Source: Arsenophonus sp046530785 (GTDB taxonomy: Bacteria > Pseudomonadota > Gammaproteobacteria > Enterobacterales > Enterobacteriaceae). Taken from it: a stretch of DNA of 64,000 nucleotides. The notes under the pieces are model-generated. The model did not search any database, had not been told where the DNA came from, and saw nothing but the letters and a program-made list of their open reading frames with translations. Numbering within the stretch: the stretch's first letter is position 1; each line of letters begins with the position of its first letter. Location of the stretch: the NCBI GenBank assembly GCA_046530785.1, contig JBHEQT010000002.1:62001-126000 (forward strand), given 5' to 3'. The translations under genes were made by a program, and so were the position numbers. Of the stretch, positions 35,197-45,175 are shown piece by piece.

Positions 35197-36387
35197 TTAT
35201 AATACGTCAATGATAGCTGTACATAAAGGAATCATATTCTCTAATGTTAGAGCAGCAATATTAATTCGACCTGAACTAATTGTATAAATGGCGTGTTTTT
35301 CACGTAACTGTTTTATTTGGTCTTTATTAAGACCACTAAAAGAAAATGTACCATTTTGTTTACTAATAAAAGTAAAATCTTGTTTAGCGTCTTTTTCTTG
35401 TAATGTACTTACAAATAATTGTCGCATCTTTTGGATACGTTGTCGCATGTTTGTCAGTTCTTTTATCCATTCTTTCTTTAGTGATTCATCGGATAAAATT
35501 TTAGTAACAATAGATGCACCGTGAGAAGGAGGATTAGAATAATTTGCTCGTATAATTGATTTTATTTGACTAACCACTTTCTCTGCTTGATCACTATTCT
35601 TAGTAATAATAGTGCAGGCACCAACCCGTTCATTATACAAACTAAAATTTTTAGAGTAGGAGCTTGCAATGATTATTTCAGGATTTTTTTTGACAAAAAT
35701 ACGTAAACCTTGCGCATCTTCGTCTAATCCTACAGCAAAACCTTGATAGGCAAAATCAAAAAGAGGTAATAAGTTTTTCTTTTTTGAAATTGTAGATAGA
35801 ATTTCCCATTGCTCTATCGTTAGATCGATACCGGTAGGATTATGACAACAACCATGCAATAATAATACATCCCCAGGTTTAGCATCTTCTAAACTAGTTA
35901 ACATACCAGAAAAATCTAGATTATTTTTATTAGGATCATAATAATTGTAATAAGAGATTTTTAAACCTGTTGCTTTAAATATATTTTCATGATTTGGCCA
36001 GGTTGGTTGACTAATCCAGACTCGTTCTGTAAAGTTTTGTTTAGCAATAAATTCAGCGCTAATACGTAATGCACCTGTTCCTCCTGGTGCCTGTGAAGTT
36101 CGAATTCGATTTTCAGCGATAATCGGATGATTATTCCCAAAGAGTAATGTTTGAGTAACAGTAGCAAATTCTGCTATCCCACTAATAGGAAGATAATTTT
36201 TAGTCTCTTCTTTCTCTAAAAGATATTTTTCTGCTTTTTTTACGGAAGTAAGAATAGGAATTTTTCCTGACTCATCCTTATAAACACCTATACCTAAATT
36301 TATTTTTTGTTTACGTAAGTCAGCATTAAAACTCTCTACTAATCCTAAAATAGGATCATCAGGAGCAAAAATAATATTCTCTAACAT
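35197..36387 (-). CDS. aspC: Aspartate aminotransferase
   Basis: PLP enzyme that interconverts aspartate and oxaloacetate with glutamate/2-oxoglutarate; it can also act on aromatic amino acids. It has 396 residues, the same as E. coli. Substrate- and cofactor-binding elements include VYKDESGK, the CHNPTG loop, Asp211 (FDFAYQGF), the Schiff-base Lys246 in SSYSKNFSLYNERVG and the C-terminal GRINIAAL arginine. The gene order gloC-aspC-porin-asnS-pncB matches E. coli. No damage is seen. Confidence 0.97.
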   Translation of the reverse strand: MLENIIFAPDDPILGLVESFNADLRKQKINLGIGVYKDESGKIPILTSVKKAEKYLLEKEETKNYLPISGIAEFATVTQTLLFGNNHPIIAENRIRTSQAPGGTGALRISAEFIAKQNFTERVWISQPTWPNHENIFKATGLKISYYNYYDPNKNNLDFSGMLTSLEDAKPGDVLLLHGCCHNPTGIDLTIEQWEILSTISKKKNLLPLFDFAYQGFAVGLDEDAQGLRIFVKKNPEIIIASSYSKNFSLYNERVGACTIITKNSDQAEKVVSQIKSIIRANYSNPPSHGASIVTKILSDESLKKEWIKELTNMRQRIQKMRQLFVSTLQEKDAKQDFTFISKQNGTFSFSGLNKDQIKQLREKHAIYTISSGRINIAALTLENMIPLCTAIIDVL

Positions 36388-36635
36388 ATTTATAATTCCA
36401 ATAGCTTAATTTTAATTTTTTAATTAATGGATCTTTCAGATTAACACGATGAAAATAATTTCCCAATATTTTTTAATAAAATAAAATAAAATTTTAATAT
36501 TAATTAGAAATTAATATTATTATTTAATAACAATATTTTATCAAATTTAATGTAAATTAATAAAAGCAATGTCTTTAATTCTTCTTTTAAATTTATGGTT
36601 TAATTTTTATCGTTAAATCACCAAATAAGTTATGA

Positions 36636-37745
36636 TTAGAACTGATAAACTAAACCTAAACCAATAAGATTATCCTTATCAATACCATATTTTTTGGTAA
36701 AGTTATTACTATTAATCAGGTTGATTTTATAATCAATAAACGCGTTTAAATTTTTGTTAAAATAGTAAAAAGCACCTAGAGAGATATATTTTGTTAGGTC
36801 TTGTTTTTGAGAAAAAAAAGAATCAATTAAATCTTTTTCTATAGATGCTATATAAGCAATAGATGGTTTTAGACCAATTTCATTAAAAAAATATTGAGCA
36901 ACTAATTCAAGATTTTCAGTTTTGTTAGAGCTTTGTTTCATGTTATTATTATTAATTATTTTACCAAATCTAGTAATATTACGAGTTTCACCATACATTG
37001 CTGCTAAATACAGATTGTTTGCATCATATTTAATACCAACGTTCCAGACTTCACTAATATTATCGCCAGAACCTCTTTTATTTTTTTGAATCTTATTCAA
37101 ACCTCGATTAGATTTACTATAACCACCGCCTAAGGTAATACCCAAACCGATATTGTAGTTAACGGCTACACCTAATTCATCACCGTTATTTTTCAAATTA
37201 TCTGAATTATCTGATCTATTACTTTTAGTATTTTTTCCTTTATACTGTAAAACGAAGTTCAAGTCATCAACAATACCAAAGAAATCAGTATTACGGTAAG
37301 TTAAAAGGTTACGATTACGTCCAGTCATATAACTATCATTCTGAGATATAGAATCTGCACCATAAAGTGGAAGAACATCAGTCCATCTATTGATATCATA
37401 AAGAACACCATAGTTTCGACCATAGTCCAATGAACCAAAATCAGCAATTTTCAAACCGACATAAGATAGATAGTTTATTTTTTTATTCTCAGTTTCGCTT
37501 TTATTGGTTTTTTTCCATTCAGAATGAAAAAAAACCGTTACTTTTTTAAAAATCTGAGTATCACCTCTTATATTAAGACTAGCACTTGATTCATCGCTAT
37601 CACATTTTTTTCCAAAAAAATGAAGAATGTCAACTTTACCATATAAATCGAGTTTTTTGTTATCTTTGTTATAGATTTCAGTTGTGTTTGCTGTACCAGC
37701 TAATAATACCGATATAACTACTGAAAGAATATTGTTCTTCATCAT
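36636..37745 (-). CDS. ompF: OmpF/OmpC-type outer membrane porin
   Basis: General trimeric porin of 369 residues from the ATG at 37745. The frame opens at 37763, but the MMK start matches the E. coli OmpF leader and has AGGG about 10 bases upstream. Even the untranslated GAGGGCAATAAT stretch resembles E. coli ompF. A signal peptide (MMKNNILSVVISVLLAGTAN) precedes TTEIYNKDNKKLDLYGK, so the cleavage site reads ANT rather than ANA. Beta strands such as GLKIADFGSLDYGRNYG, VGIKYDANNLYLAAMYGETRN and the terminal GLGLVYQF are conserved, ending in the Phe needed for assembly. The constriction loop PEFGGD is PLYGAD. The ompF symbol rests on its position between aspC and asnS. Confidence 0.9.
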   Translation of the reverse strand: MMKNNILSVVISVLLAGTANTTEIYNKDNKKLDLYGKVDILHFFGKKCDSDESSASLNIRGDTQIFKKVTVFFHSEWKKTNKSETENKKINYLSYVGLKIADFGSLDYGRNYGVLYDINRWTDVLPLYGADSISQNDSYMTGRNRNLLTYRNTDFFGIVDDLNFVLQYKGKNTKSNRSDNSDNLKNNGDELGVAVNYNIGLGITLGGGYSKSNRGLNKIQKNKRGSGDNISEVWNVGIKYDANNLYLAAMYGETRNITRFGKIINNNNMKQSSNKTENLELVAQYFFNEIGLKPSIAYIASIEKDLIDSFFSQKQDLTKYISLGAFYYFNKNLNAFIDYKINLINSNNFTKKYGIDKDNLIGLGLVYQF

Positions 37746-38043
37746 CATTATTATTGCCCTCATTAATGTTATTCGAATACTCGGCCATCGCTAAAATAAA
37801 TCCTAATCATTAGGAATTTCTATCAATAAGATATTAGTCTTCTCATTTCTGTATTTATTGTTTCATTTATAAATATTTTTATCTTTTTCTAAAATGAAAC
37901 AAGTTTTTTTATTTATTAGAAATAAGAGACTATAAAATCTTAAATAAATAGAATTTAATCTAATCAAAATTAAAAATGAAAGGTTAGAAGTATATATTAG
38001 TTAATTATAATTAACATATTTATTCGTTTATATGATTAAATAT

Positions 38044-39447
38044 TTAAAAATTCGCATTACGAGGAATACGAGGGAATGGAATTGTTTCACGAATATTTTT
38101 TATACCAGTGACGTAAGCTATTAGGCGTTCAAATCCTAGACCAAATCCAGAATGAGGAACAGTACCATAACGGAGAAGATCTCGATACCAGATATAATTT
38201 TTTTGGTTAAGACCCATTTCTTCTATTCGAGAATCTAGTTTATTGAGTCGTTCTTCACGCTGAGAACCACCAATAATTTCACCAATACCTGGTACTAATA
38301 TATCCATAGAAGCAACAGTTTTATTATCGTCATTCAGACGCATATAAAAAGCTTTAATATCTTTTGGGTAGTTTTTAACCAATACTGGTGCTGTGAAATA
38401 TTGCTCAGATAAATATCGTTCATGCTCAGAAGAAAGATCGATACCCCAAAATATTGGGTTTTTAAAAGTTTTATTTGATTTTTTCAGAACTTTAATTGCA
38501 TCGATATAGTCAATTTCTAATAAATTAGAGGAAATAAATTTTTCTAATCTAATAATAACATTTTTATCGATACAGTCGGTAAAAAATTTTAAGTCATCAT
38601 GTCGTTCCTCTAAAATCGATTTAAAGATATATTTCAACATTTTTTCGGCTAAATTTCTGATATCATTTAAATCGGCAAAAGCTACTTCTGGTTCAACCAT
38701 CCAAAATTCAGACAAATGACGACTGGTATTAGAGTTTTCTGCTCGAAATGTTGGTCCAAATGTATAAATTTTACTTAATGCACAAGCATAAGCTTCAGCA
38801 TTTAATTGCCCAGAAACGGTTAAGAATGCTTCTCGTCCAAAAAAATCTTGATCAAAATCAATATCACCTGTACCTCCTGTTCTAGGGAGATTATGAAAAT
38901 CTAAAGTTGAAACCCGAAACATTTCACCGGCACCCTCGGTATCGGAACCAGTAATAATTGGCGTTGATACCCAAAGATAGCCTTCTTTATTAAAAAAACG
39001 ATGAATACTTTGAGCTGCTGTATTACGAATCCGAGTAATAGCGCCGATAAGATTAGTACGTGGACGTAGATGTGCTACTTCACGTAAATATTCAACAGTA
39101 TGATGTTTAGCTGCTATTGGATAAGTATCAGGATTTTCTACCATTCCGATTATAATAATCTGAGTTGCAAATAATTCAAAGTTTTGTCCTTGACCTTCTG
39201 ATAGTTTCACTATCCCGCTTACTTCAACTGAGCATCCGGTGGTTAGATGTAAAACTTCTTTTTCATAATTCTCTAGTTCATTGCTTATAATAGTCTGTAA
39301 TGAATTGTAGCAGGAACCATCATAGATAGTAAGGAATGAGAAACCAGATTTTGAATCTCTCCTTGTTCGCACCCATCCACGAACGGTAATTTTTTCTCCT
39401 ATCACAATACGGCCTTGTATTATTTCTATTATAGAAGCTATCTTCAT
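38044..39447 (-). CDS. asnS: Asparaginyl-tRNA synthetase
   Basis: Class IIb aminoacyl-tRNA synthetase that charges tRNA-Asn, whose gene is at 13384 in this window. It has 467 residues (E. coli 466). The N-terminal OB-fold anticodon-binding domain (GWVRTRRDSKSGFSFLTIYDG) covers about 1-110, followed by the catalytic core with motif 2 (FRAENSNTSRHLSEFWMVEPE) and motif 3 (GFGLGFERL) close to the C-terminus. AGAGAG precedes the ATG. The gene is intact and in the standard pncB-asnS-ompF order. Confidence 0.97.
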   Translation of the reverse strand: MKIASIIEIIQGRIVIGEKITVRGWVRTRRDSKSGFSFLTIYDGSCYNSLQTIISNELENYEKEVLHLTTGCSVEVSGIVKLSEGQGQNFELFATQIIIIGMVENPDTYPIAAKHHTVEYLREVAHLRPRTNLIGAITRIRNTAAQSIHRFFNKEGYLWVSTPIITGSDTEGAGEMFRVSTLDFHNLPRTGGTGDIDFDQDFFGREAFLTVSGQLNAEAYACALSKIYTFGPTFRAENSNTSRHLSEFWMVEPEVAFADLNDIRNLAEKMLKYIFKSILEERHDDLKFFTDCIDKNVIIRLEKFISSNLLEIDYIDAIKVLKKSNKTFKNPIFWGIDLSSEHERYLSEQYFTAPVLVKNYPKDIKAFYMRLNDDNKTVASMDILVPGIGEIIGGSQREERLNKLDSRIEEMGLNQKNYIWYRDLLRYGTVPHSGFGLGFERLIAYVTGIKNIRETIPFPRIPRNANF

Positions 39448-39667
39448 AAAATACTCTCTTTTGAGATTTAATTTTTTTTAATTTATTTATTCAAATTAAA
39501 GAATTCATATTATTTCTCAACGTTTAGAAATAAGAAAATACTAATTTTAAAATGAGAATAACCAAATGAAAAGACTTTTATAATAATTAAATTTAATTTA
39601 CCATTATTTGATAAATTAAAATAATTTACATAATATTTAATTATGTATTGTGAGTAATCCATTCTCC

Positions 39668-40870
39668 TTATATTACTGGGATATCAAATGCTTTTTTTAA
39701 TCTATCGATGAAGTCATTGTCATGACAAATAGTTTTTCCTGGACTATCAGATAATTTAGCAACTGGCTTACCATTACATTTCACTAATTTAATTACAATA
39801 TTAAGTGGGTTTACTTTAGGAATGTTACAAGTTAATCTGGTTCCTATACCAAAAATAAGATTAATACGTTTATAAAAATGTTTATAAATCATCAATGCCT
39901 TTTGTAAATTTAAGTTATCTGAAAAAACAAGTGTTTTACTCATAGGATCGATATTTAGTTTTTTATAATGATTAATCGCTTTTTCACCCCATTCTAAAGG
40001 ATCACCTGAGTCATTACGTAATCCTTGATAACGATTAGCAAAAGTAATATCAAAGTCTCGCAAGAAAGCATCCATAGTTATACAATCTGTTAAGGCAATA
40101 CCTAATTGATCTGGATATTCATCCAACCAACTTTGTAATGCAACACGTTGGCTATTAGAAAGATCACTACTAATTTGTTGGTGAGCTTGAAACCACTCAT
40201 GAGCTTGAGTACCAACAGGTCTAAGTTGTAATTGTTGAGCTAACTTATAATTACTTGTTCCAATAAAATACGGAAAATGATTTTTAAGCTCGTTAATAAT
40301 AGAATATTGCACTATATAAGAAAAACGTCGTCGAGTACCAAAATCCATTAATTTAAAGTTTGTTAAATCTATATTTTGTATTTTTGCATATTGATAAAAA
40401 TTCTTAATTAATTTATGTAATTGTTCAATCGCATCTTCATTTGTTACATTAGGAGAGCGATTATGGTGAACTAATTCACTGATTAAAGCTAATAAAGGAA
40501 CCTCCCAAAGAATAACTTCACGCCATGGAGCGCTAATTTTTATCGCTAACTGATTTTCTTTAGTTCTATAAACGTTAACTTGAGTAGGATTGAAACGAAA
40601 ATCTTTTAACCAATCGAGATAATCAGATTTAAAAAAAAAGAGACCTCGCAGATAGCGATATTCATTTACTGTTAATTCAATATGTTCCATTAAATCTATT
40701 TGTTGTCGTATAGCTTTAGCGTAGATACCAAGACGTTCATCACTACGACAACGAAATTCTGCCACTACAGATACTTGATTATAGTGATGAAAAACAGCTT
40801 GTTGCATATGCAATTTATAAGCATCAGTGTCTAACAATGATGTAATGATAGGTTGTACATCTAGATTCAT
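39668..40870 (-). CDS. pncB: Nicotinate phosphoribosyltransferase
   Basis: PncB converts nicotinate and PRPP to nicotinate mononucleotide in the Preiss-Handler NAD salvage pathway. It has 400 residues, the same as E. coli. SLLDTDAYKLHMQQAVFHHY (11-30), LMDFGTRRRFS, the His224 region GTQAHEWFQAHQQIS (the autophosphorylated histidine of the family), ALTDCITMDAFLRDF and FGIGTRLTCNIP are intact. The GAGGA upstream is 13 bases from the ATG and could pair with CCTC just before it, so its initiation may be weak or controlled. Its retention suggests dependence on host-derived nicotinate. Confidence 0.96.
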   Translation of the reverse strand: MNLDVQPIITSLLDTDAYKLHMQQAVFHHYNQVSVVAEFRCRSDERLGIYAKAIRQQIDLMEHIELTVNEYRYLRGLFFFKSDYLDWLKDFRFNPTQVNVYRTKENQLAIKISAPWREVILWEVPLLALISELVHHNRSPNVTNEDAIEQLHKLIKNFYQYAKIQNIDLTNFKLMDFGTRRRFSYIVQYSIINELKNHFPYFIGTSNYKLAQQLQLRPVGTQAHEWFQAHQQISSDLSNSQRVALQSWLDEYPDQLGIALTDCITMDAFLRDFDITFANRYQGLRNDSGDPLEWGEKAINHYKKLNIDPMSKTLVFSDNLNLQKALMIYKHFYKRINLIFGIGTRLTCNIPKVNPLNIVIKLVKCNGKPVAKLSDSPGKTICHDNDFIDRLKKAFDIPVI

Positions 40871-41197
40871 AATTCGTTAGCTATCCTCACGGAGGCATTA
40901 CTTTCGGATTAAAATAAAACATGGCAAACTATATCTGTTGATATTAGTAAGAATGAAGAAAGTTATATATATCTAGCATAAGTTATTATAATTTTTAATT
41001 ATCTATTTTATATATTTATTAAATAATTCTATTATGATGGATCTCTTTGCAGAGATTAATTAAATTTTCTTAAGGGAATTTAAGATAAAATCTCAATTAA
41101 GAGTAAATTTTTATAATCAAAAAAGTCTATTAATTTATTCTAAAAAAAATAATAGCATAAAATATCTCAATAATTGAGATAAGTAAAATTTAATATT
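40871..41197. other. Intergenic region between pncB and pepN fossil
   Basis: About 330 bases separating divergent pncB and dead pepN. It holds only the likely pncB leader; no further gene is seen. Confidence 0.6.
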
Positions 41198-43850
41198 ATG
41201 CAATATCAAACGAAAAAAATTTTTCAAAATTAAAAGTCCAATGATTATACTATTTTATTAATATTAAATTTAATTTTGTGTTTTATCCAGTAAAAATTAT
41301 TTTTACGGTTGTTATCCGAGTAAACCGAATTAACAGAGAGAAGATTAATATTTTAATGCTTGATGGTAAAGAATTTGATTTTACATACTATTCATATTGA
41401 TGAAAAAACATTTTCATCTTATCGTGAGAATCTAAAAACTTATTATTAAGATCAAGTGCTTTAAATTTTTTATTCCTAAAATCGTTAATAAAATAAATTC
41501 ATTTAAAAACATCTCATTAGATGGATTTTATACCTTAGATAAATTTCTTTATTCTCAATATGAACCAGATGGTATTCGTAATATTACTTACTATTTAGTT
41601 CGATCAAGTCATTTTTATCTTTTTCATAAATTGTATTATATCTGATAAATCGTTTTATCATTATTTGGTTTTTAATGGACATGAGATTGGAAAAGGGGAA
41701 AATAGAAGATGGTCGTTATTTTGTAAAATGTTAAGATCCGTTCTCTTAATCCGAGATATTTTCTCTCCTTGTTAGAAGTTGATTTTACTACTTTTATGAT
41801 AACTTTATTATAAAAAGTTTCCATTATGTATCGTTATCTATATTTGTCAAAATGAACGCTTAATCAAGCTAATTATGTTATGAATTATTTAAAAATTAAT
41901 AAGATGAGATGAAATACGTTTTTATTTACGAATTTTATTAAAAAAATTTATATAATCGTTTCCATTGATTTCTTTAATGCGAGTTCTATAGAAAATAAAG
42001 ATCTCAATATTTTTAATTCAAAATATCTGTTAAGTAAAAACGGCAAAGGATAAAACTATCTAAATATTGAAGCGGTAATTGGTCATGAATATTTTCATAA
42101 TTGGAAAGATAATTGTGTTACTTGTCGTGATTAGTTTCAATTAATCCTTAAAAAAGATTTAATTATTTTATGTGATCAATACCTTAGAGTTATGATCTAA
42201 GTTTTCCTTAGGTAAATTGAATTAAAAATATTCACATGATGTGTTAGAAATAATTTTCTAAAGATGCTCAGTCCAATGGATGATCCACTTTATCCAGGTA
42301 AAGTGATTGAAATAAATAACTTTTATACTTTAAACGTATATAAAAATAGAAGAAATTACTAGAATATTACATTCCTTCCTAATTAGGAGTAGGAACAATT
42401 CAATTTCAAGATAGAATAAAATTTATAGACTATTCTCAATGATGACAATGCAACAATATGTAATAATTTCATTCCAATCTATAATGCAGGAGATATATCT
42501 CTCTAATATTGATCTTATTTTATTTCGTCGTTAGTATAGTAAAACTTTTATACCTTTAATGACGATCAGAGATAATGTCTAGTGAAAAGAAGAAGTGGTT
42601 TATTATATGCTAGCCAGATTATATCATTAACGACAGATAAAATAGAAAAATTACGATTTGCATATACCATTAAATATTAAATTGTATAATAGAGAAGGTA
42701 ATGTTATTTCATTAACGTAGAATGCTAAACTTATACCTTCTGTACTTAATTTTGTTAAAGAATATCAGACTTTTATTTTTGATCATGGTTATTTACCCAC
42801 TAATCCATTTATTATTTCATAAATTTTCCGAACCAATAAAATTGAATTATTTATATATTGATTAATAATTAATATTATTAATGCGATATTCGAATAATGA
42901 AGTTTAACCATTTAAAATTTCTCTTCTAGATCACTGTTATTTATTTATATTGAAGATAAGATTAGTTTCTTACAGAAAACATAGAATCTTAGATTACCAT
43001 CATATATTATTGATGCATTTCCTAGCCTTTAACGTGATAAGAAAATGTCACTTTGTTTTAAAAGAAGAAATTTTTATTTTTCGTTTTAAAAAAATAGATT
43101 AATAGTTTAAGATCATTGATACGATCTCGATTCATAATGCTATTAATTTTAATATACAAAATTTTCTATTAAATGATACAGTAATTTTCGATATTATATT
43201 ATACTAATAAAGTAATAAAATATAATATCGATCATAAGTGAATATCACTAATCGTTCTTTGTAAAAGAGGTGTTTATTTACTTTTCTTGTAGCATTGATA
43301 AGTAGCAACCTGATAAATGTTTAATAGAACAGTACTATCCGGTAAAATACTATATAATTGATTCGATAAAATCTATTAAATGCTTGCTATAACTACATAA
43401 AATTACCGAGTTATCAGAAGATAATGGTAAAAATTTAAACAACGTTGGAAAGGTGATAGTTTAATAATGGATAAATAATTTATTCTATAAGGTGTAACCT
43501 TGGATAGAAACATTTTAGAATCAATAGGAATAGGTAATCTTCTTACTCACCCAATATTTAATATAGAGAATCCTAATCTCTAGATACATGGCATTGATTA
43601 GGTGCTTTTATTATACAAAAATATTTTTATTTCATTCTGAAGATGATATTGTCTATGAATTTTTAGTAAAATGTTAACTATTTTAAATAGTACTAATTCA
43701 CAATTTGCTTCTTATTTAATTAAGCAATTGATTAATATAAGAAATTATGATAAAATATTTCAAAATATGACGTATCTTTGGTTTAAATAGTTAAAAGAAT
43801 TAACCAATCTTTCTTTTGATTTATTTTAAAAAATAAATAAATACTACTAG
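41198..43850 (+). pseudogene. pepN: Aminopeptidase N pseudogene
   Basis: The whole length of PepN can still be followed in shifting frames. MQYQTKKIFQN (start near 41198) and LDGKEF (near 41360) come first, then SLDGFYTLDKF and GIRNITYYLVRSSH (41500-41620). DFFN-ASSIENKDLNIFNSKY (near 41970, the former GAMEN motif) and VIGHEYFHNWKDNCVTCRD with the zinc site (near 42075) follow. Next come SPMDDPLYPGKVIEINNFYTL (42270-42340) and IMDK-FIL (43470). The C-terminal KELTNLSFDLF ends near 43830. Many in-frame stops and frameshifts rule out function. It sits between pncB and pyrD exactly where E. coli keeps pepN. Confidence 0.93.
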
Positions 43851-43860
43851 AAAATAGTAG

Positions 43861-44164
43861 CATTATATTTATACTAGATTTAAATTGAAATCTTTTTATA
43901 AAACAATTTCTTAAATAAGAAATATTTATTCTTTAATAAAAGAATTTGAAAGAGTAGGGTTAATATCCTATTAATTTTATTTTTCTATTTTTAAAATCTA
44001 AATAAAAATAGAATTTTTACTAAATAAATTAAATTATGATAATCTTTTATATCTACTATTCATATTTAATTATAGATCTAACAATAGACTGTTTTATAAA
44101 ATAAAAATAGTAAATATTTTTATATGAGTAAATTATCCACATTATCTATCAAAAGGTATAGCTA
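43861..44164. other. Spacer upstream of pyrD
   Basis: About 300 bases of AT-rich DNA; it presumably carries the pyrD promoter, but I cannot pick a convincing pair of boxes. Confidence 0.5.
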
Positions 44165-45175
44165 ATGTTTTATCCCATGATCCGAAAAGCATTATTTCAC
44201 TTAGATCCAGAACAGGCTCATGAAATAACTTTCCGACAACTTAAATATATTATGCATTCACCGCTACAGTTTATGATCCAGCAAGATGTTAATCTCAAAC
44301 CAACAACTTGTATGGGATTGAAATTCAGAAATCCATTAGGATTGGCTGCTGGTCTTGATAAAAATGGTGAATGTATTGATGTTTTTGGTTCGATGGGTTT
44401 TGGTTTTATAGAAATAGGAACAGTTACACCTCACCCACAGACTGGAAATAAGAAACCTCGATTATTCCATCTGGTTGAAGTTGAAGGGATAATTAACCAT
44501 ATGGGGTTTAATAACTTAGGTGTTGATAATTTGATCGAGAATGTTAAAAAAATGAAATATAATGGTATAATAGGTATTAATATTGGAAAAAATAAAGATA
44601 CACCTATTGAGCATGCTAAAGAAGATTATTTAATTTGTATGGAAAAAATTTTTCCTTATGCAGATTATATTACTGTTAATATTTCTTCACCTAATACTCC
44701 AGATTTAAGATTATTACAATATGGTGAAGCATTAGATGATTTATTGAAATCAATTAAAAATAAACAACATTTATTAACAAAAAAACATCTAAAGTACGTT
44801 CCGGTAGTAGTAAAAATTTCTCCTGATTTAACAGAAAAAGAGATAATCAAAATTACTGATAGTTTAATTCGTTATCAGATTGATGGTATTGTTGCGATAA
44901 ATACTAGCTTAGATCGAAATTTAGTAAAAGGATTAAGGTATTCAGATAAAACCGGTGGATTAAGTGGAAGACCTATACATTTAAAAAGTAATGAAATTAT
45001 TACTTTATTAGCAAAGAAATTAAAAGGGATATTACCAATCATTGGTACTGGTGGAATTAATTCTTTAATTTCAGCAAGAGAAAAATTGGATGCAGGGGCA
45101 TCATTATTACAAGTTTATTCAGGATTTATTTATCATGGACCTAAACTAATCAAAAATATTATTAATAATATTTAA
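44165..45175 (+). CDS. pyrD: Dihydroorotate dehydrogenase (quinone), class 2
   Basis: Membrane-associated flavoprotein that oxidises dihydroorotate to orotate and passes electrons to quinone, following PyrC. It has 336 residues, the same as E. coli. The N-terminal helical segment (1-40) that contacts the membrane, AAGLDKNG and IGTVTPHPQ for FMN, NHMGFNN, the catalytic Ser175 in NISSPNTPDL, and the C-terminal GTGGI and QVYSGFIY are all present. AGG is 8 bases before the ATG. Use of this class implies a working respiratory quinone pool. The gene is intact. Confidence 0.96.
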   Translation: MFYPMIRKALFHLDPEQAHEITFRQLKYIMHSPLQFMIQQDVNLKPTTCMGLKFRNPLGLAAGLDKNGECIDVFGSMGFGFIEIGTVTPHPQTGNKKPRLFHLVEVEGIINHMGFNNLGVDNLIENVKKMKYNGIIGINIGKNKDTPIEHAKEDYLICMEKIFPYADYITVNISSPNTPDLRLLQYGEALDDLLKSIKNKQHLLTKKHLKYVPVVVKISPDLTEKEIIKITDSLIRYQIDGIVAINTSLDRNLVKGLRYSDKTGGLSGRPIHLKSNEIITLLAKKLKGILPIIGTGGINSLISAREKLDAGASLLQVYSGFIYHGPKLIKNIINNI

